Part shown: piece after piece, positions 26,382-37,735 of the stretch
How positions within the stretch are numbered: position 1 is the first letter of the stretch
How the letters are laid out: every line of letters begins with the position of its first letter
Source: Chelativorans alearensis
GTDB taxonomy: Bacteria; Pseudomonadota; Alphaproteobacteria; Rhizobiales; Rhizobiaceae
Length of the DNA stretch: 64,000 nucleotides
Assembly (NCBI RefSeq): GCF_010993735.1
Contig: NZ_WQNI01000003.1
Span: forward strand, 62,001-126,000
Direction of reading: 5' to 3'
Program-made: the position numbers and the translations under genes
Notes under the pieces: generated by a model
Seen by the model: only the letters and a program-made list of their open reading frames with translations
Database searches by the model: none
What the model was told of the DNA's origin: nothing

Positions 26382-27162
26382 GGATATCGGCCATAACCTT
26401 CAGGAAGAACTGTCGCTGATCGCACAGGCCGCCGACGAGGCCGGCCGTATCGCCATGCGTTACTTCCGCCGCGACCCGGATGTCTGGTGGAAGGAGGGGC
26501 AGTCGCCGGTGAGCGAGGCCGATCTGGAGGTCGATCGCTTCCTGCGCCGCATCCTGACCGAGGCGCGGCCGGCCTATGGCTGGCTCTCGGAAGAGACCGT
26601 GGATGACGAGGAGCGCCTCGGCGCCAGGCGAACCTTCGTCGTCGATCCCATCGATGGAACGCGTGCCTTTCTCGGCGGGCGCGACATCTGGTGCGTGAGC
26701 ATCGCCGTGGTCGAGGACGGCCGGGCGATTGCCGGCGTTCTCGACTGCCCGGCGCGCGGTGAGCGCTTCACCGCCGCGCGTGGCGCCGGCGCGTGGCGCA
26801 ACGGCCAGCCCATTGCCGTCAGGCAGGCGCGGCCGGAACTCGTATTGGCAGGCCCGAAGGCGATGATGAAAGACCTGCCGCCGGACATCCATGCCCGCGT
26901 TGCGCCGCATCCTTACGTCCCCTCGCTCGCCTACCGCGTCGCCATGGTGGCCGAAGGAAGGCTCGACGCCACCTTCATCAAGCCGTCCTCCCACGACTGG
27001 GATCTGGCGGCCGCCGACGTGATCCTCGGCGAGGCCGGCGGCAGCATCGTCGACGGCGCCCGCCGGCGGCCGCGCTATGCCGGGCCAAACCCGCGCCTTG
27101 GGGCGCTGGCCGCCGGCAGCGGCCTGCTTCTCGACGTAATGGCCGGTGCACTCCTGGCATGA
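26374..27162 (+). CDS. Inositol monophosphatase family, CysQ-like 3'(2'),5'-bisphosphate nucleotidase
   Basis: This is a Mg-dependent phosphatase of 262 residues. The metal-binding residues are visible: Glu73/Glu74 in LSEETVDD, Asp91 and Asp94 in DPIDGTRAF, and the later HDWDLAAADVILGEAGG. CysQ enzymes hydrolyse PAP/PAPS or inositol phosphates; the sequence alone does not settle which. It starts with GTG at 26374 inside the end of pmbA (8-bp overlap), so the two are translationally coupled. In related rhizobia this gene commonly lies beside the lipopolysaccharide genes that follow here. Confidence 0.87.
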   Translation: MSEDIGHNLQEELSLIAQAADEAGRIAMRYFRRDPDVWWKEGQSPVSEADLEVDRFLRRILTEARPAYGWLSEETVDDEERLGARRTFVVDPIDGTRAFLGGRDIWCVSIAVVEDGRAIAGVLDCPARGERFTAARGAGAWRNGQPIAVRQARPELVLAGPKAMMKDLPPDIHARVAPHPYVPSLAYRVAMVAEGRLDATFIKPSSHDWDLAAADVILGEAGGSIVDGARRRPRYAGPNPRLGALAAGSGLLLDVMAGALLA

Positions 27163-27363
27163 CCCCCAATGGATGGTACCCACATGCAAGGATCGCATCA
27201 CTAGCCGACATTCGGGCGTGACCGGCGGCCTGGCCTGCGCTATGCGGGGTTGCCTGCCGTTGCGAATGGATTCAAAAAGACCTGGATCGATTTGCGGCTG
27301 CAGGGTTTTCACGGGTTCGGCGTTTTGCCAGGCGCCGCCACAAAATTTTCCAGAACGGATACG

Positions 27364-27624
27364 ATGAGTGCCATGGCGGAGAAAGACGGAAAAAAGCAGC
27401 TTCTTCATCTTGTCTTCGGCGGCGAGCTGGAGTCCCTGTCGGGAACACGGTTCCGCGATCTCGATGACCTGGATATCGTCGGCATCTACGGGGACTACAA
27501 ATCGGCCGAGGCGGCATGGCGGGCGAAGGCCCAGGAAACCGTGGATAATGCCCATATGCGCTATTTCATCGTCCACCTGCATCGCCTCCTCGATCCGGAC
27601 GCTGCCAAAGCGGACCGTGGTTGA
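27364..27624 (+). CDS. DUF4170 small conserved protein
   Basis: This is an 86-residue protein with the pattern LLHLVFGGEL, DLDIVGIYGDYKSAEAAWRAKAQETVDNAHMRYFIVHL, recognisable as the alphaproteobacterial DUF4170 family. It has no signal peptide or membrane segment. Its function is unknown; the repeated location between the CysQ-like gene and waaA/lpxK suggests a role in envelope lipid metabolism. The ATG at 27364 is used; an ATG three codons further in is possible. The next gene begins 4 bp after the stop. Confidence 0.8.
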   Translation: MSAMAEKDGKKQLLHLVFGGELESLSGTRFRDLDDLDIVGIYGDYKSAEAAWRAKAQETVDNAHMRYFIVHLHRLLDPDAAKADRG

Positions 27625-27628
27625 GGCG

Positions 27629-28411
27629 ATGGACGACGAGGCAATGGCGCCTTCGCTTGAGGTTAAACCGGGGCGGCGCGGCAATGCGCGGCCGGCGAAG
27701 ACGCTTTGGCGGCGCATCCGCAAGCCGCTGACCCGCTCGCGCTTCCTCAAGCACGCCATCGCATCGTTCATGGCCATGGCGGTCCGCTTCGTCGCGCGCA
27801 CGAACCGGCGTGTCGAGGGCTCGCACGATGTGGAGAAGATTATCGGCGCGCATTCACCGGCCATCGCCGCCCTGTGGCACGGCCAGCACCTTCTGGCTCC
27901 CGCCATCAACGTGCGCCGGCACCGCCTGGTGGCGCTGTTCTCGCGCAGCGCCGACGCGGAGCTCAATGCGCTTGTAGCGGAAAAGCTGGGCTTGGACGTT
28001 GTGCGCGGCTCTGGCGGGCGCGGCGGCGCGCACAATGCCAGGAAAGGGGGGGCGGCTGCCCTGATCCAACTCAAGCGCACGATTGACGCCGGCTGCAATG
28101 TGGCCATGATCGCCGATATCCCACACGGCACGCCGCGCCAGGCGGGGATGGGGATCGTCACGCTCGCCCGCCTTTCCGGAAGGCCGATCGTGCCGGTGGC
28201 GATTGCCACAAGCCGCCGCAAGGTGCTGGAGGGCACATGGGACAAGACGACGATCAACCTTCCCTTCGGTCGCCGCGCCGTCGTCTTCGGCGAGCCGATC
28301 TTTGTCTCTGCGGACGCGGATGACGGCGAGATGGAGAAGAAGCGCCGCCAGGTGACGCAAGCGCTTAACCACGCCACCCGCGACGCCTATTCTCTCGTTG
28401 ATGGCAAGTAA
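27629..28411 (+). CDS. DUF374 lysophospholipid acyltransferase family protein
   Basis: The 260-residue protein has the acyltransferase pattern of DUF374: AALWHGQHLLAP (catalytic His near residue 86), the FSRSADAELNALV segment, IADIPHGTPRQAGMGIVTLARLSGRPIVPV and a final FGEPI. The N-terminus is basic with a hydrophobic helix. The position directly before waaA (1-bp overlap, TAATG) suggests acylation of lipid A or a related envelope lipid, but the acceptor is unproven. The ATG at 27629 is chosen because the longer open frame overlaps the DUF4170 gene. Confidence 0.85.
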   Translation: MDDEAMAPSLEVKPGRRGNARPAKTLWRRIRKPLTRSRFLKHAIASFMAMAVRFVARTNRRVEGSHDVEKIIGAHSPAIAALWHGQHLLAPAINVRRHRLVALFSRSADAELNALVAEKLGLDVVRGSGGRGGAHNARKGGAAALIQLKRTIDAGCNVAMIADIPHGTPRQAGMGIVTLARLSGRPIVPVAIATSRRKVLEGTWDKTTINLPFGRRAVVFGEPIFVSADADDGEMEKKRRQVTQALNHATRDAYSLVDGK

Positions 28412-29733
28412 TGAGCGAACGCTGGGCGCGCGCCATCCTCACAACATACCGCTGGGCCGGTGCCGCGGCCTATCCGCTCGTCGGCGGCTATATCGCCTGG
28501 CGCGTCAGCAAGGGTAAGGAAGACCGGACCCGCCGGCACGAGCGCTATGGCCGGCCGAGCCAGATGCGGCCTCCCGGCCCGCTGGTCTGGGTGCATGCGG
28601 CCAGCGTGGGCGAAACGGTGGCCGTTGTCGGTCTCATCGAGCATTTCCTGGCGAGCGGCATCAATATCGTGCTGACGACGGGCACCGTGACATCGGCCAG
28701 CGTGGCGGCCGAGCGGTTGGGCGACCGGGTCATCCATCAATATGTGCCGCTCGACCTGAAGCCCGCCGTCAGCCGCTTTCTCAATCACTGGTCACCCGAT
28801 CTTGCCATCATGGCCGAATCGGAGATCTGGCCGATCACCATTCTCGAGCTCGGTGCCCGCCGCGTGCCCCAGGTGCTGGTGAACGGGCGCATGTCGGACC
28901 GCTCCTTCGAAAGGTGGCGCAAGCGTCCCTTTCTCTCGGAGGCGCTGCTGGAGAACATTGCCCATGTCATCGCCCAATCGGAGGTCGATGGGGAGCGCTT
29001 CCGCAAGCTGGGCGCCAGGCCCGTCACCGTCTCCGGCAACCTGAAGGTGGACACCGCGTTGCCACCCGCCGATAGCAAGGCGCTGGCCCGGCTGAAGGCC
29101 GCCATCGGCACCCGCAAGGTCTGGGCCGCCGTCTCCACCCATGAGGGCGAAGAAAAGATTGCCGCAGAAGTTCACCGGATGCTGCGCAGACGCCACCCGG
29201 ATATTCTGACCGTCATCGTGCCGCGCCATCCCGACCGTGCGGCCGCGCTCAAGGCCTCGTTTGCCGCCGACGGCCTCAACGTCGTCTGCCGCAGCGGCGG
29301 CGAGCCGATAGGCGCGCGAACGGATATATTCCTCGGCGACACGATCGGCGAGATGGGGCTTTACCTGCAGCTGACGGAGATCGCCTTTGTCGGACGCTCG
29401 CTCACGGGGGAGGGCGGGCAGAACCCGCTCGAGCCCGCCATGCTGGGTACGGCGGTGCTTTCCGGCCTGAACGTGCAGAATTTCCGCGACGCCTACCGCC
29501 GGCTGATCGACTGCGGCGGCGCCCGGCTGGTGCGCGACAAGCAGATGCTGGCTGGCGCCGTGAACTTCCTCATCAACAACGACGACATGCGCCGTTCCAT
29601 GATCGCCGCCGGCCAAACGGCGGTCGAGGAGATGTCGGGTGCCCTGTCGCGCACGCTGATCGCGCTTGAGCCCTTCATCCACCCTCTCATCGTCAAGAGC
29701 CGTTTGCAAAGCGGCAACGGCAGGGCGGCCTGA
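28411..29733 (+). CDS. waaA: 3-deoxy-D-manno-octulosonic acid (Kdo) transferase
   Basis: WaaA (KdtA) transfers Kdo from CMP-Kdo to lipid IVA at the inner membrane. The 440-residue protein has an N-terminal anchor helix (about residues 12-30), the family motif VWVHAASVGET with the catalytic Glu, and MAESEIWP followed by VLVNGRMSDRSF. The C-terminal nucleotide-binding half includes GEGGQNPLEPAMLG. It overlaps the preceding acyltransferase by one base and lpxK begins 2 bp after the stop, so this is a tight lipid A operon. Confidence 0.95.
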   Translation: MSERWARAILTTYRWAGAAAYPLVGGYIAWRVSKGKEDRTRRHERYGRPSQMRPPGPLVWVHAASVGETVAVVGLIEHFLASGINIVLTTGTVTSASVAAERLGDRVIHQYVPLDLKPAVSRFLNHWSPDLAIMAESEIWPITILELGARRVPQVLVNGRMSDRSFERWRKRPFLSEALLENIAHVIAQSEVDGERFRKLGARPVTVSGNLKVDTALPPADSKALARLKAAIGTRKVWAAVSTHEGEEKIAAEVHRMLRRRHPDILTVIVPRHPDRAAALKASFAADGLNVVCRSGGEPIGARTDIFLGDTIGEMGLYLQLTEIAFVGRSLTGEGGQNPLEPAMLGTAVLSGLNVQNFRDAYRRLIDCGGARLVRDKQMLAGAVNFLINNDDMRRSMIAAGQTAVEEMSGALSRTLIALEPFIHPLIVKSRLQSGNGRAA

Positions 29734-29735
29734 AG

Positions 29736-30770
29736 ATGGCCGCGCCCGGCGAAGCACCGCCCTTCTGGTGGGAACCGCCCGACTGGCGCGCCTGGGCCCT
29801 GTGGCCGCTCTCCGCGCTCTACGGTGCCGTCGCCGGCACCCGGATGGCCAACGCCCGACGCGAGAAAGTGCCGGCCGCCGTCTTGTGCGTGGGCAACCTC
29901 ACCGTCGGCGGCCAGGGTAAGACGCCGGTCGCCATCGCGCTCGCCAAGCAGGCCAAGCGCCAGGGGTTGAAACCCGGCTTCCTGTCGCGCGGCCATGGCG
30001 GAAGCCTGTCGCAGCCGCATTTCGTGGACGCGAAGGCCGATGCCGCCCGCCTGGTGGGCGACGAGCCGCTGCTTCTGGCCCGCCACGCGCCGACCGTTGT
30101 CACGCCCGATCGCGCGGCCGGCGCGCGCCATCTCATCGAGGAGGGGTGCGATTTCATCGTCATGGACGACGGCTTCCAGAGCGCACGCATCCACATGGAT
30201 TATGCGCTCATCGTCGTCGACGCCGGGCGCGGCATCGGCAACGGCCACGTCATCCCCGGCGGCCCGTTGCGCGCGCCCGTGGTAGGCCAGATGCGCCACG
30301 CCGACGGCGTTGCCGTCATGGGCGAGGGCGGGGCGGCCGAAAGCGTCGTGCGCGCCGCGGCCCGCGCCGGCAAGCCGGTTTTCGCCGCCAGCCTGAAGCC
30401 GAGCGGCGGGCACGGGCTTGTGGGTGCGCGCGTTCTCGCCTTCGCCGGTATCGGCAACCCGGACAAATTCTACGACACGCTGCAAAGGGCAGGCGCCGAG
30501 CTCGCCGCTACCCGCTCCTTTCCCGATCATTACCCTTTCGGGGAGGAGGAGGTTGCAGAACTGTCCAGCCAGGCGAAGGCAGGCGGCCTGCAACTCGTCA
30601 CCACGGAGAAGGATCTGGTGCGGCTCAACCACGGCCCGAAGCCAGTCCAGGATTTCGCCGCCTCGGTACGCTCGCTGCCGGTCGAAGCCGTGTTCGAGGC
30701 TGCCGAGATGCCGGTCAGGATCATCCGCGACACGATGAGCGCCTGGCGCGAGCGTATGGTGACGGGTTAG
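29736..30770 (+). CDS. lpxK: Tetraacyldisaccharide 4'-kinase
   Basis: LpxK adds the 4' phosphate to the lipid A precursor. The 344-residue protein has an N-terminal hydrophobic segment (WALWPLSALYGAVAG), the atypical P-loop GNLTVGGQGKTP (residues 53-64) and the catalytic DDGFQSARIHMD segment. The C-terminal FPDHYPFGEEE and TTEKDLVRL are also family-typical. It starts 2 bp after waaA and ends the plus-strand run; DUF2093 faces it on the other strand. Confidence 0.95.
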   Translation: MAAPGEAPPFWWEPPDWRAWALWPLSALYGAVAGTRMANARREKVPAAVLCVGNLTVGGQGKTPVAIALAKQAKRQGLKPGFLSRGHGGSLSQPHFVDAKADAARLVGDEPLLLARHAPTVVTPDRAAGARHLIEEGCDFIVMDDGFQSARIHMDYALIVVDAGRGIGNGHVIPGGPLRAPVVGQMRHADGVAVMGEGGAAESVVRAAARAGKPVFAASLKPSGGHGLVGARVLAFAGIGNPDKFYDTLQRAGAELAATRSFPDHYPFGEEEVAELSSQAKAGGLQLVTTEKDLVRLNHGPKPVQDFAASVRSLPVEAVFEAAEMPVRIIRDTMSAWRERMVTG

Positions 30771-30814
30771 CGATCCGGTTCAGGCAGAAGCGCGCACGTT
30801 CCGGCCCTTCCGCC

Positions 30815-31045
30815 TCACCCCCGCCGCCTCAACTCCGGGTTCATCTCCAGTTCCCGCACCAGCGAGGTCTCGGCGTTGAGATAGGCTTCCTGGCGCGCCA
30901 CGCTCCAGTATTTAAGCTCTTCGAGCGGGATCGCCTCGCCGGTCACCGCGCAGCGAACGAAGGCGCCGGGCGTGAGCACCTGGAAGTCGCCGTCCAGATA
31001 GCGAATACGCGCTTCCCTGCTGCCGGGGCCTTCGAAACGGTTCAT
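30815..31045 (-). CDS. DUF2093 small conserved protein
   Basis: This is a 76-residue soluble protein with the pattern ARIRYLDGDFQVLTPGAFVRCAVTG and IPLEELKYWSVARQEAYL, matching DUF2093, a family confined to alphaproteobacteria. Its function is unknown. It sits next to lpxK, facing it, as is common in rhizobia. The ATG at 31045 starts at the conserved MNRFEG; a longer frame to 31081 is open but adds unconserved-looking residues. Confidence 0.75.
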   Translation of the reverse strand: MNRFEGPGSREARIRYLDGDFQVLTPGAFVRCAVTGEAIPLEELKYWSVARQEAYLNAETSLVRELEMNPELRRRG

Positions 31046-31150
31046 GACGCGACGAGCCTTTCCATGAGGGTCTTGCGCCACAAATTGGCGCCGAGGTCAA
31101 GCGGTGTGATAGCTTCGCTCCGCTTCGCAACGACGTCTTGAGGAGGAGCG

Positions 31151-31651
31151 ATGAGCACAGCCTATACAATCGCCACCGTGCCGGTCGAAGGCGGCGGCCG
31201 GATCGGCGTGTCTCCGCTGCCCGGCCGCGTCGGCGGTCTGTTGGCGGATATCGCAGTGATCGCCCGATGGAACCCGGAGATCGTGGTCTCCATGACCGTT
31301 GCGGAGGAAATGGACCGGTACGGCGCCGGCGATCTGGGATTGGCACTTGCCGATGCCTCCATAGACTGGTTCCACCTTCCCATCAGCGACTATGGCGGCC
31401 CGTCCGGCGCTGCCGAGAAAGCCTGGCCGCCGCTTTCCGCCCGCCTGCACGGCATTCTCGACAAGGGCGGCGGGGTGCTCCTCCACTGCCACGGCGGGCG
31501 TGGCCGCTCCGGGATGATTGCGCTCCGCCTCCTTGTCGAACGCGGGGAGCCGATGGACGAGGCGCTCACCCGCCTGCGCGCCGTACGGCCCGGCGCGGTG
31601 GAAGCGCCTGCTCAGTTCGCCTGGGCCGCGCGGGGAGCGGCCGAAGACTGA
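31151..31651 (+). CDS. Dual-specificity / tyrosine phosphatase-like protein
   Basis: The 166-residue protein carries the Cys-based phosphatase loop HCHGGRGRSG, with Cys113 and Arg119 (CX5R), and a plausible general acid Asp80 in PISDYGGP. It has no signal peptide. Rhizobial members are annotated as protein phosphatases, but substrates are not known. It stands alone: DUF2093 is divergent on the left and mutL converges on the right with 4 bp between the stops. GAGGAG lies 6 bp before the ATG. Confidence 0.85.
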   Translation: MSTAYTIATVPVEGGGRIGVSPLPGRVGGLLADIAVIARWNPEIVVSMTVAEEMDRYGAGDLGLALADASIDWFHLPISDYGGPSGAAEKAWPPLSARLHGILDKGGGVLLHCHGGRGRSGMIALRLLVERGEPMDEALTRLRAVRPGAVEAPAQFAWAARGAAED

Positions 31652-31655
31652 CGTC

Positions 31656-33491
31656 TCACCGCCGCCCGAACAGTCGCTCGATATCGGCAAGCTTCAGTTC
31701 GATATAGGTCGGCCGTCCATGATTGCAGGTGCCGGACCCGGGGGTGGCCTCCATCTGCCTTAGAAGCGCATTCATCTCCTCCGGCTTGAGCCGCCGGCCG
31801 GAGCGCACCGAGCCGTGGCAGGCCATGGTGGCGGCGATGCGGTCGATGCGGTCCTTCAGCGCCTCGGCGGTGTCGTTCTCGGCAATCTCGTCGGCCAGGT
31901 CTCGCACCAGTGCGGCTGCGTCGATCTCGCCCAGCATGGCCGGCGTCTCGCGCACGGCCACCGCTCCCGGCCCGAAGCGCTCCAGCCCGAGACCCAGCCG
32001 GGCGAGGAAGCCGGCATGCGCGGAAAGCCGCTCTGCATCATCCTCGGTCAGGTCGACGATTTCCGGCATCAGGAGCATCTGCGAGGGCAGGGCGCGCGCA
32101 TGGATCGCTTCTTTCAGCGCCTCGTAGACCAGCCGCTCATGTGCGGCGTGCTGGTCTACGATGACCAGCGAATCCTCCGTCTGCGCGACGATGTAGTTCT
32201 CGTGCACCTGCGCGCGCGCCGCCCCGAGGGGATGGCGGGCAAACTGTGCCGGTGCCTCGTCCGCCGCCCGCGCATCGGCGCTGACGCCCGCGCCCACGTC
32301 GAAGACCGCTTGCTCGGCTTCGCCGAAACCTTGCGGCGATGGTGCTGCCGTTGCGGGTTCGAGCGGCCGGCTCGGCGAGGTCGCAGCGCTCCAGCCGCCC
32401 GTATAGTGGCTGCCGGAATACCGCGCCCCGTTTCCGGGTGCCTGCGGTGCTCGAAACGCCTCGAGCATGGCTGCCGCCCCGCTGGTCGAGGCGCGCATGC
32501 CGGCTCCCTCCAGCGCCTGCCGGATGGCACCGATGATCAGCCCGCGCACCAGCCCCGGATCGCGGAAGCGCACGTCCGCCTTCGCCGGATGCACGTTGAC
32601 GTCGACAAGTGCGGGATCGAGCGAGAGGAAAAGCGCCGTCACCGCGTGCCGGTCGCGCGGCAGAACGTCCATATAGGCGCCGCGTATGGCGCCGGCGATC
32701 AGCTTGTCGCGCACCGGCCGCCCGTTGACATAGGCGAACTGATGAAGCGCGTTGCCGCGGGTGAAGGAAGGGATCGAGGCATAGCCGGTCAGGCCCACGC
32801 CCTCGCGCTCCGCGTCGATCGCCAGTGCGTTCTCCGAAAACGCCTTGCCCAGCACCTGGCCCATGCGCCTCAATAGACCGTCGCCGTCGGCGGGCACCGC
32901 GGCAAGCTCCAGCGTCGTCCTGTCGCTGCCCGAAAGCGTGAAGCGCACGGCGGGAAAGGCAAGCGCCACGCGCTTCACCACATCCGTGATCGCCGCCGTC
33001 TCCGCCCGCTCGCTCTTCATGAATTTGAGCCGCGCCGGCGTGGCGAAGAAGAGGTCCCGCACCTCCACGGTCGTACCCGGGTTGGCCGCGACGGGCCTCA
33101 CATGCCCCACGCGCCCGCCGTCCACCGTCGCTTCCGCCCCGGCGTCGGCGCCGGCCGTGCGCGAGCGCAGGCTGAGGCGGGCCACCGAGCCGATGGAGGG
33201 CAGCGCTTCGCCGCGGAAGCCCAGCGAGCGGATGTCGTGGATATCGTCGGAAAGTTTCGAGGTGCAGTGGCGCGAGACGGCCAGCGGCAGTTCGTCGGTG
33301 GGAATGCCGCCGCCATCGTCGATGACGCGGATAAGGCTAAGGCCCCCACCGGCCGTCGCCACTTCGACGCGCTTCGCTCCCGCGTCCAGCGCGTTTTCAA
33401 CCAGCTCCTTCACCACGCTCGCCGGCCGCTCGATCACCTCGCCGGCGGCAATCTGGTTGATGACGGTCTCGGAGAGGGGGCGTATGGGCAT
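31656..33491 (-). CDS. mutL: DNA mismatch repair protein MutL, endonuclease type
   Basis: MutL couples mismatch recognition by MutS to downstream repair. The N-terminal GHKL ATPase has [14 protein letters not shown] and [12 protein letters not shown], and the [13 protein letters not shown] segment closes that half. The C-terminal half holds the endonuclease motif [12 protein letters not shown] (DQHAX2EX4E, about residue 446), ACHGSVRSG near 558 and CNHGRP near 590. It is therefore the self-nicking type found in bacteria without MutH. The ATG at 33491 ([19 protein letters not shown]) is the conserved start; length is 611 residues. Confidence 0.96.
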   Translation of the reverse strand: MPIRPLSETVINQIAAGEVIERPASVVKELVENALDAGAKRVEVATAGGGLSLIRVIDDGGGIPTDELPLAVSRHCTSKLSDDIHDIRSLGFRGEALPSIGSVARLSLRSRTAGADAGAEATVDGGRVGHVRPVAANPGTTVEVRDLFFATPARLKFMKSERAETAAITDVVKRVALAFPAVRFTLSGSDRTTLELAAVPADGDGLLRRMGQVLGKAFSENALAIDAEREGVGLTGYASIPSFTRGNALHQFAYVNGRPVRDKLIAGAIRGAYMDVLPRDRHAVTALFLSLDPALVDVNVHPAKADVRFRDPGLVRGLIIGAIRQALEGAGMRASTSGAAAMLEAFRAPQAPGNGARYSGSHYTGGWSAATSPSRPLEPATAAPSPQGFGEAEQAVFDVGAGVSADARAADEAPAQFARHPLGAARAQVHENYIVAQTEDSLVIVDQHAAHERLVYEALKEAIHARALPSQMLLMPEIVDLTEDDAERLSAHAGFLARLGLGLERFGPGAVAVRETPAMLGEIDAAALVRDLADEIAENDTAEALKDRIDRIAATMACHGSVRSGRRLKPEEMNALLRQMEATPGSGTCNHGRPTYIELKLADIERLFGRR

Positions 33492-33592
33492 GCCGGTCTT
33501 ATAGCGGGATTCGGGGAGGGCGTGGAAGGTGGAGCGGTGGAGATGCACTGAATGGAATTGCGCGAAGGGCGCTGGTCCTTCTGCCGGATGCG

Positions 33593-34054
33593 TTACCCCC
33601 GCCCCCGATAGGGCGCCACCCCCGTCTCCGGCAGCCAGGCGCCTTCCGGCGGCACCCCCGTCTGCCAGAACACGTCGATGGGAATGCCGCCGCGCGGATA
33701 CCAGTAGCCGCCGATCCGCAGCCACAGGGGCTTCGCCGCTTCCACGAAGCGCCGCCCGATCATCACCGTGCATTCCTCATGGAAGGCGCCGTGGTTGCGG
33801 AACGACGTCAGGAACAGTTTCAGCGACTTCGATTCGACCAGGAACCTGTCCGGCGCGTAGTCGATGACGATGTGCGCGAAGTCCGGCTGGCCCGTCACCG
33901 GGCACAGCGAGGTGAATTCGGGGCAGGTGAAACGCACGATCGCCGGCGGCCCCTCGCCCTGTTCGAAAGGTACGGTCTCCAGAACGGCGGCCTCCGGCGA
34001 GGCAGGCGTTTCCGCCTTTCCGCCCAGTTGGGTTAGCCTATGTGTATCGGTCAC
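33593..34054 (-). CDS. queF: 7-cyano-7-deazaguanine reductase (preQ0 reductase)
   Basis: QueF reduces the nitrile of preQ0 to preQ1 with NADPH in queuosine synthesis. The 153-residue protein is the short, single-domain form. The thioimide-forming Cys51 lies in [11 protein letters not shown] with Asp58, and the QueF motif reads ESKSLK (Glu74-Lys79). No other queuosine genes and no convincing preQ1 riboswitch are nearby. It is divergent from the glutaryl-CoA dehydrogenase gene. Confidence 0.95.
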   Translation of the reverse strand: MTDTHRLTQLGGKAETPASPEAAVLETVPFEQGEGPPAIVRFTCPEFTSLCPVTGQPDFAHIVIDYAPDRFLVESKSLKLFLTSFRNHGAFHEECTVMIGRRFVEAAKPLWLRIGGYWYPRGGIPIDVFWQTGVPPEGAWLPETGVAPYRGRG

Positions 34055-34227
34055 GGGATAGTCCTCTTTCTGCAGCTGGATGGCGGCTTATAAGGCCCTG
34101 GCCCATCCGGGAAAACGTGTCGGCACTATATACGGCAAAGGGGCTTTTGTGGCCGCTGTCGATGGACCATTTGACCGCGGCGGCGGGAAAGGCCAAAAGT
34201 CCGGCAACGACAGACGTCAGGAAAACG

Positions 34228-35430
<1,203 letters not shown>

Positions 35431-35467
35431 CCGGACCCGCACAACCATCGCCGCGTGAGGTGAGAAA

Positions 35468-36655
35468 ATGACCGCTTCCTTCCTGAAACACCTCTCCGCC
35501 GAACTTGCAGGCCTGAAAGGCGCCGGCCTCTATAAGTCCGAGCGCGTCATCACCTCCATGCAGTCCGCGGAGATCGAGAGCGGCGGCAAGAGGGTCCTCA
35601 ACTTCTGCGCCAACAACTATCTCGGTCTCGCCGACAACGCCGAACTGCGCGAGACCGCCAAGGCCGCACTCGACCGCTACGGCTACGGCATGGCCTCCGT
35701 GCGCTTCATCTGCGGCACGCAGGAAGAGCACAAGCAGCTCGAGGCGAAGATCTCCGCCTTCCTGGGGATGGAGGACACGATCCTCTACTCCTCCTGCTTC
35801 GACGCCAACACCGGCCTCTTCGAGACCTTGCTCGGCCCCGAGGATGCGATCATCTCCGACGCCCTCAACCACGCTTCCATCATTGACGGCGTGCGGCTTT
35901 GCAAGGCGCGGCGCTACCGCTACGCCAACAATGATATGGCCGAGCTGGAAGCGCGGCTGAAGGAGGCTTCCGATGCCCGTTTCCGGCTGATTGCCACGGA
36001 CGGCGTCTTTTCAATGGACGGCATCATCGCCAATCTCCCCGCCATCTGCGACCTCGCGGAAAAATACGAGGCCATGGTGGTGGTCGACGACAGCCACGCC
36101 GTCGGCTTCGTAGGCGCTCATGGCCGCGGCACGCCGGAAGCCTGCGGCGTCGAGGGCCGGGTGGATATCCTCACCGGCACGCTCGGCAAGGCGCTGGGCG
36201 GCGCCTCCGGCGGCTATACGAGCGGCAAGAAAGAGGTCGTGGAGTGGCTGCGCCAGCGCTCGCGCCCCTATCTCTTCTCCAACACGCTCGCTCCGGTCAT
36301 CGCTGCCACCTCGCTTAAGGTCTTCGATCTGGTGGAGAACGGCGACGCCCTGCGCCGCAGGCTCTACGGCAACGCGGAACGCTTCCGCGAGAAGATGACG
36401 AAGCTCGGCTTCACCCTCGCCGGCAGCGGCCATCCGATCATCCCCGTGATGGTTGGCGATGCCACGTTGGCCTCAAAGATGGCCGACCGGCTTCTGGGCC
36501 ACGGCATCTATGTGATTGGCTTCTCCTTCCCCGTCGTGCCCAAGGGCGAGGCGCGCATAAGGACGCAGATGTCGGCTGCCCACTCGCCGGCGGATATCGA
36601 CCGGGCGGTGGAGGCGTTTGGTATGGCGGGGCGGGAATTGGGCCTCATTGCATAG
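35468..36655 (+). CDS. kbl: Glycine C-acetyltransferase (2-amino-3-ketobutyrate CoA ligase)
   Basis: Kbl splits 2-amino-3-ketobutyrate with CoA into glycine and acetyl-CoA, the second step of threonine catabolism. It is a PLP enzyme of the alpha-oxoamine synthase family. Visible are [36 protein letters not shown] and the PLP lysine Lys241 in [15 protein letters not shown]. The 395-residue length is standard. tdh follows after 45 bp, giving the usual kbl-tdh operon. Confidence 0.96.
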   Translation: MTASFLKHLSAELAGLKGAGLYKSERVITSMQSAEIESGGKRVLNFCANNYLGLADNAELRETAKAALDRYGYGMASVRFICGTQEEHKQLEAKISAFLGMEDTILYSSCFDANTGLFETLLGPEDAIISDALNHASIIDGVRLCKARRYRYANNDMAELEARLKEASDARFRLIATDGVFSMDGIIANLPAICDLAEKYEAMVVVDDSHAVGFVGAHGRGTPEACGVEGRVDILTGTLGKALGGASGGYTSGKKEVVEWLRQRSRPYLFSNTLAPVIAATSLKVFDLVENGDALRRRLYGNAERFREKMTKLGFTLAGSGHPIIPVMVGDATLASKMADRLLGHGIYVIGFSFPVVPKGEARIRTQMSAAHSPADIDRAVEAFGMAGRELGLIA

Positions 36656-36700
36656 GCAGGCGCGCAGGATCGCGGCGTCCAACAGGCGGAAGACAAGCCC

Positions 36701-37735
36701 ATGTCCAACATGATGAAAGCCCTGGTGAAGGCCAAGCCCGAGGAGGGTTTGTGGATGGAGCGCGTGCCGCTGCCGGAGACCGGCCCCAACGACGTGCTCA
36801 TCAAGGTCAGGAAGACCGCCATCTGCGGCACCGACGTGCACATCTGGAATTGGGACGAGTGGGCGCAAAAGACCGTCCCCGTGCCGCTGGTGACCGGCCA
36901 CGAGTTCGTCGGCGAGGTGGTGGAGGTGGGCGCAGCCGTTAGCGAATACCGCGTTGGCCAGCGGGTCTCCGGCGAGGGGCACATCGTCTGCGGCCACTGC
37001 CGTAACTGCCGGGCCGGCCGCGGGCACCTGTGCCGCAATACGCTCGGTGTCGGCGTGCAGCGCCCGGGCGCCTTCGCCGAATATCTCTCCCTGCCGCAGC
37101 ACAACGTCGTGACGATCCCCGACGACGTGCCCGACGAGATCGCCGCCATCTTCGATCCCCTGGGCAATGCCGTCCATACGGCGCTCTCCTTCGACCTCGT
37201 CGGCGAGGATGTGCTCGTCACTGGCGCAGGCCCAATCGGCATCATGGGCGCGCTCGTGGCCCAGTGCGTGGGTGCCCGTAAAGTGGTTATCACCGACATC
37301 AACCCAGGCCGCCTGGCACTCGCCAAAAAGCTCGGTGTCCAGCATACGGTGAATGCGAAAGAGGAAACGCTCGCCCACGTCATGCAGCGTCTCGGCATGA
37401 CAGAGGGCTTCGACGTGGGGCTTGAAATGTCGGGTGCGGCCCCCGCCTTCCGCGACATGATCGACGCCATGAACAACGGCGGCAAGATCGCCATCCTCGG
37501 CATCGCGCCCACCGGTTTCGAGATCGACTGGAACAAGGTCATCTTCAAGATGCTGCACTTGAAGGGCATCTACGGCCGCGAGATGTTCGAGACTTGGTAT
37601 AAGATGATCGCCCTGGTCCAGGGCCCGCTCGACGTCTCCGGTCTCATCACGCACCGCATCGCCGCGGACGACTTCCGAGAGGGGTTCGACGCCATGCGCA
37701 GCGGCGAGGCGGGGAAGGTAGTGATGGATTGGTGA
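36701..37735 (+). CDS. tdh: L-threonine 3-dehydrogenase
   Basis: Tdh oxidises threonine to 2-amino-3-ketobutyrate, the substrate of Kbl. It is a zinc-dependent medium-chain dehydrogenase of 344 residues. The catalytic zinc region is [15 protein letters not shown] with the downstream GHEFVGEV, the structural zinc Cys cluster is [15 protein letters not shown], and the NAD-binding motif is [12 protein letters not shown]. The [10 protein letters not shown] signature is specific for Tdh. It is followed by a 307-bp gap containing a rhizobial palindromic repeat. Confidence 0.96.
   Translation: MSNMMKALVKAKPEEGLWMERVPLPETGPNDVLIKVRKTAICGTDVHIWNWDEWAQKTVPVPLVTGHEFVGEVVEVGAAVSEYRVGQRVSGEGHIVCGHCRNCRAGRGHLCRNTLGVGVQRPGAFAEYLSLPQHNVVTIPDDVPDEIAAIFDPLGNAVHTALSFDLVGEDVLVTGAGPIGIMGALVAQCVGARKVVITDINPGRLALAKKLGVQHTVNAKEETLAHVMQRLGMTEGFDVGLEMSGAAPAFRDMIDAMNNGGKIAILGIAPTGFEIDWNKVIFKMLHLKGIYGREMFETWYKMIALVQGPLDVSGLITHRIAADDFREGFDAMRSGEAGKVVMDW

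Noticed and set aside
26350-28377. 675-codon minus-strand open frame across cysQ-like, DUF4170 and acyltransferase genes
   Set aside because: It is antisense to three supported genes and has no domain or ribosome-binding site.
34055-34227. preQ1 riboswitch upstream of queF
   Set aside because: I could not find the short stem, A-rich tail and ribosome-binding-site pseudoknot pattern expected for a preQ1 aptamer.
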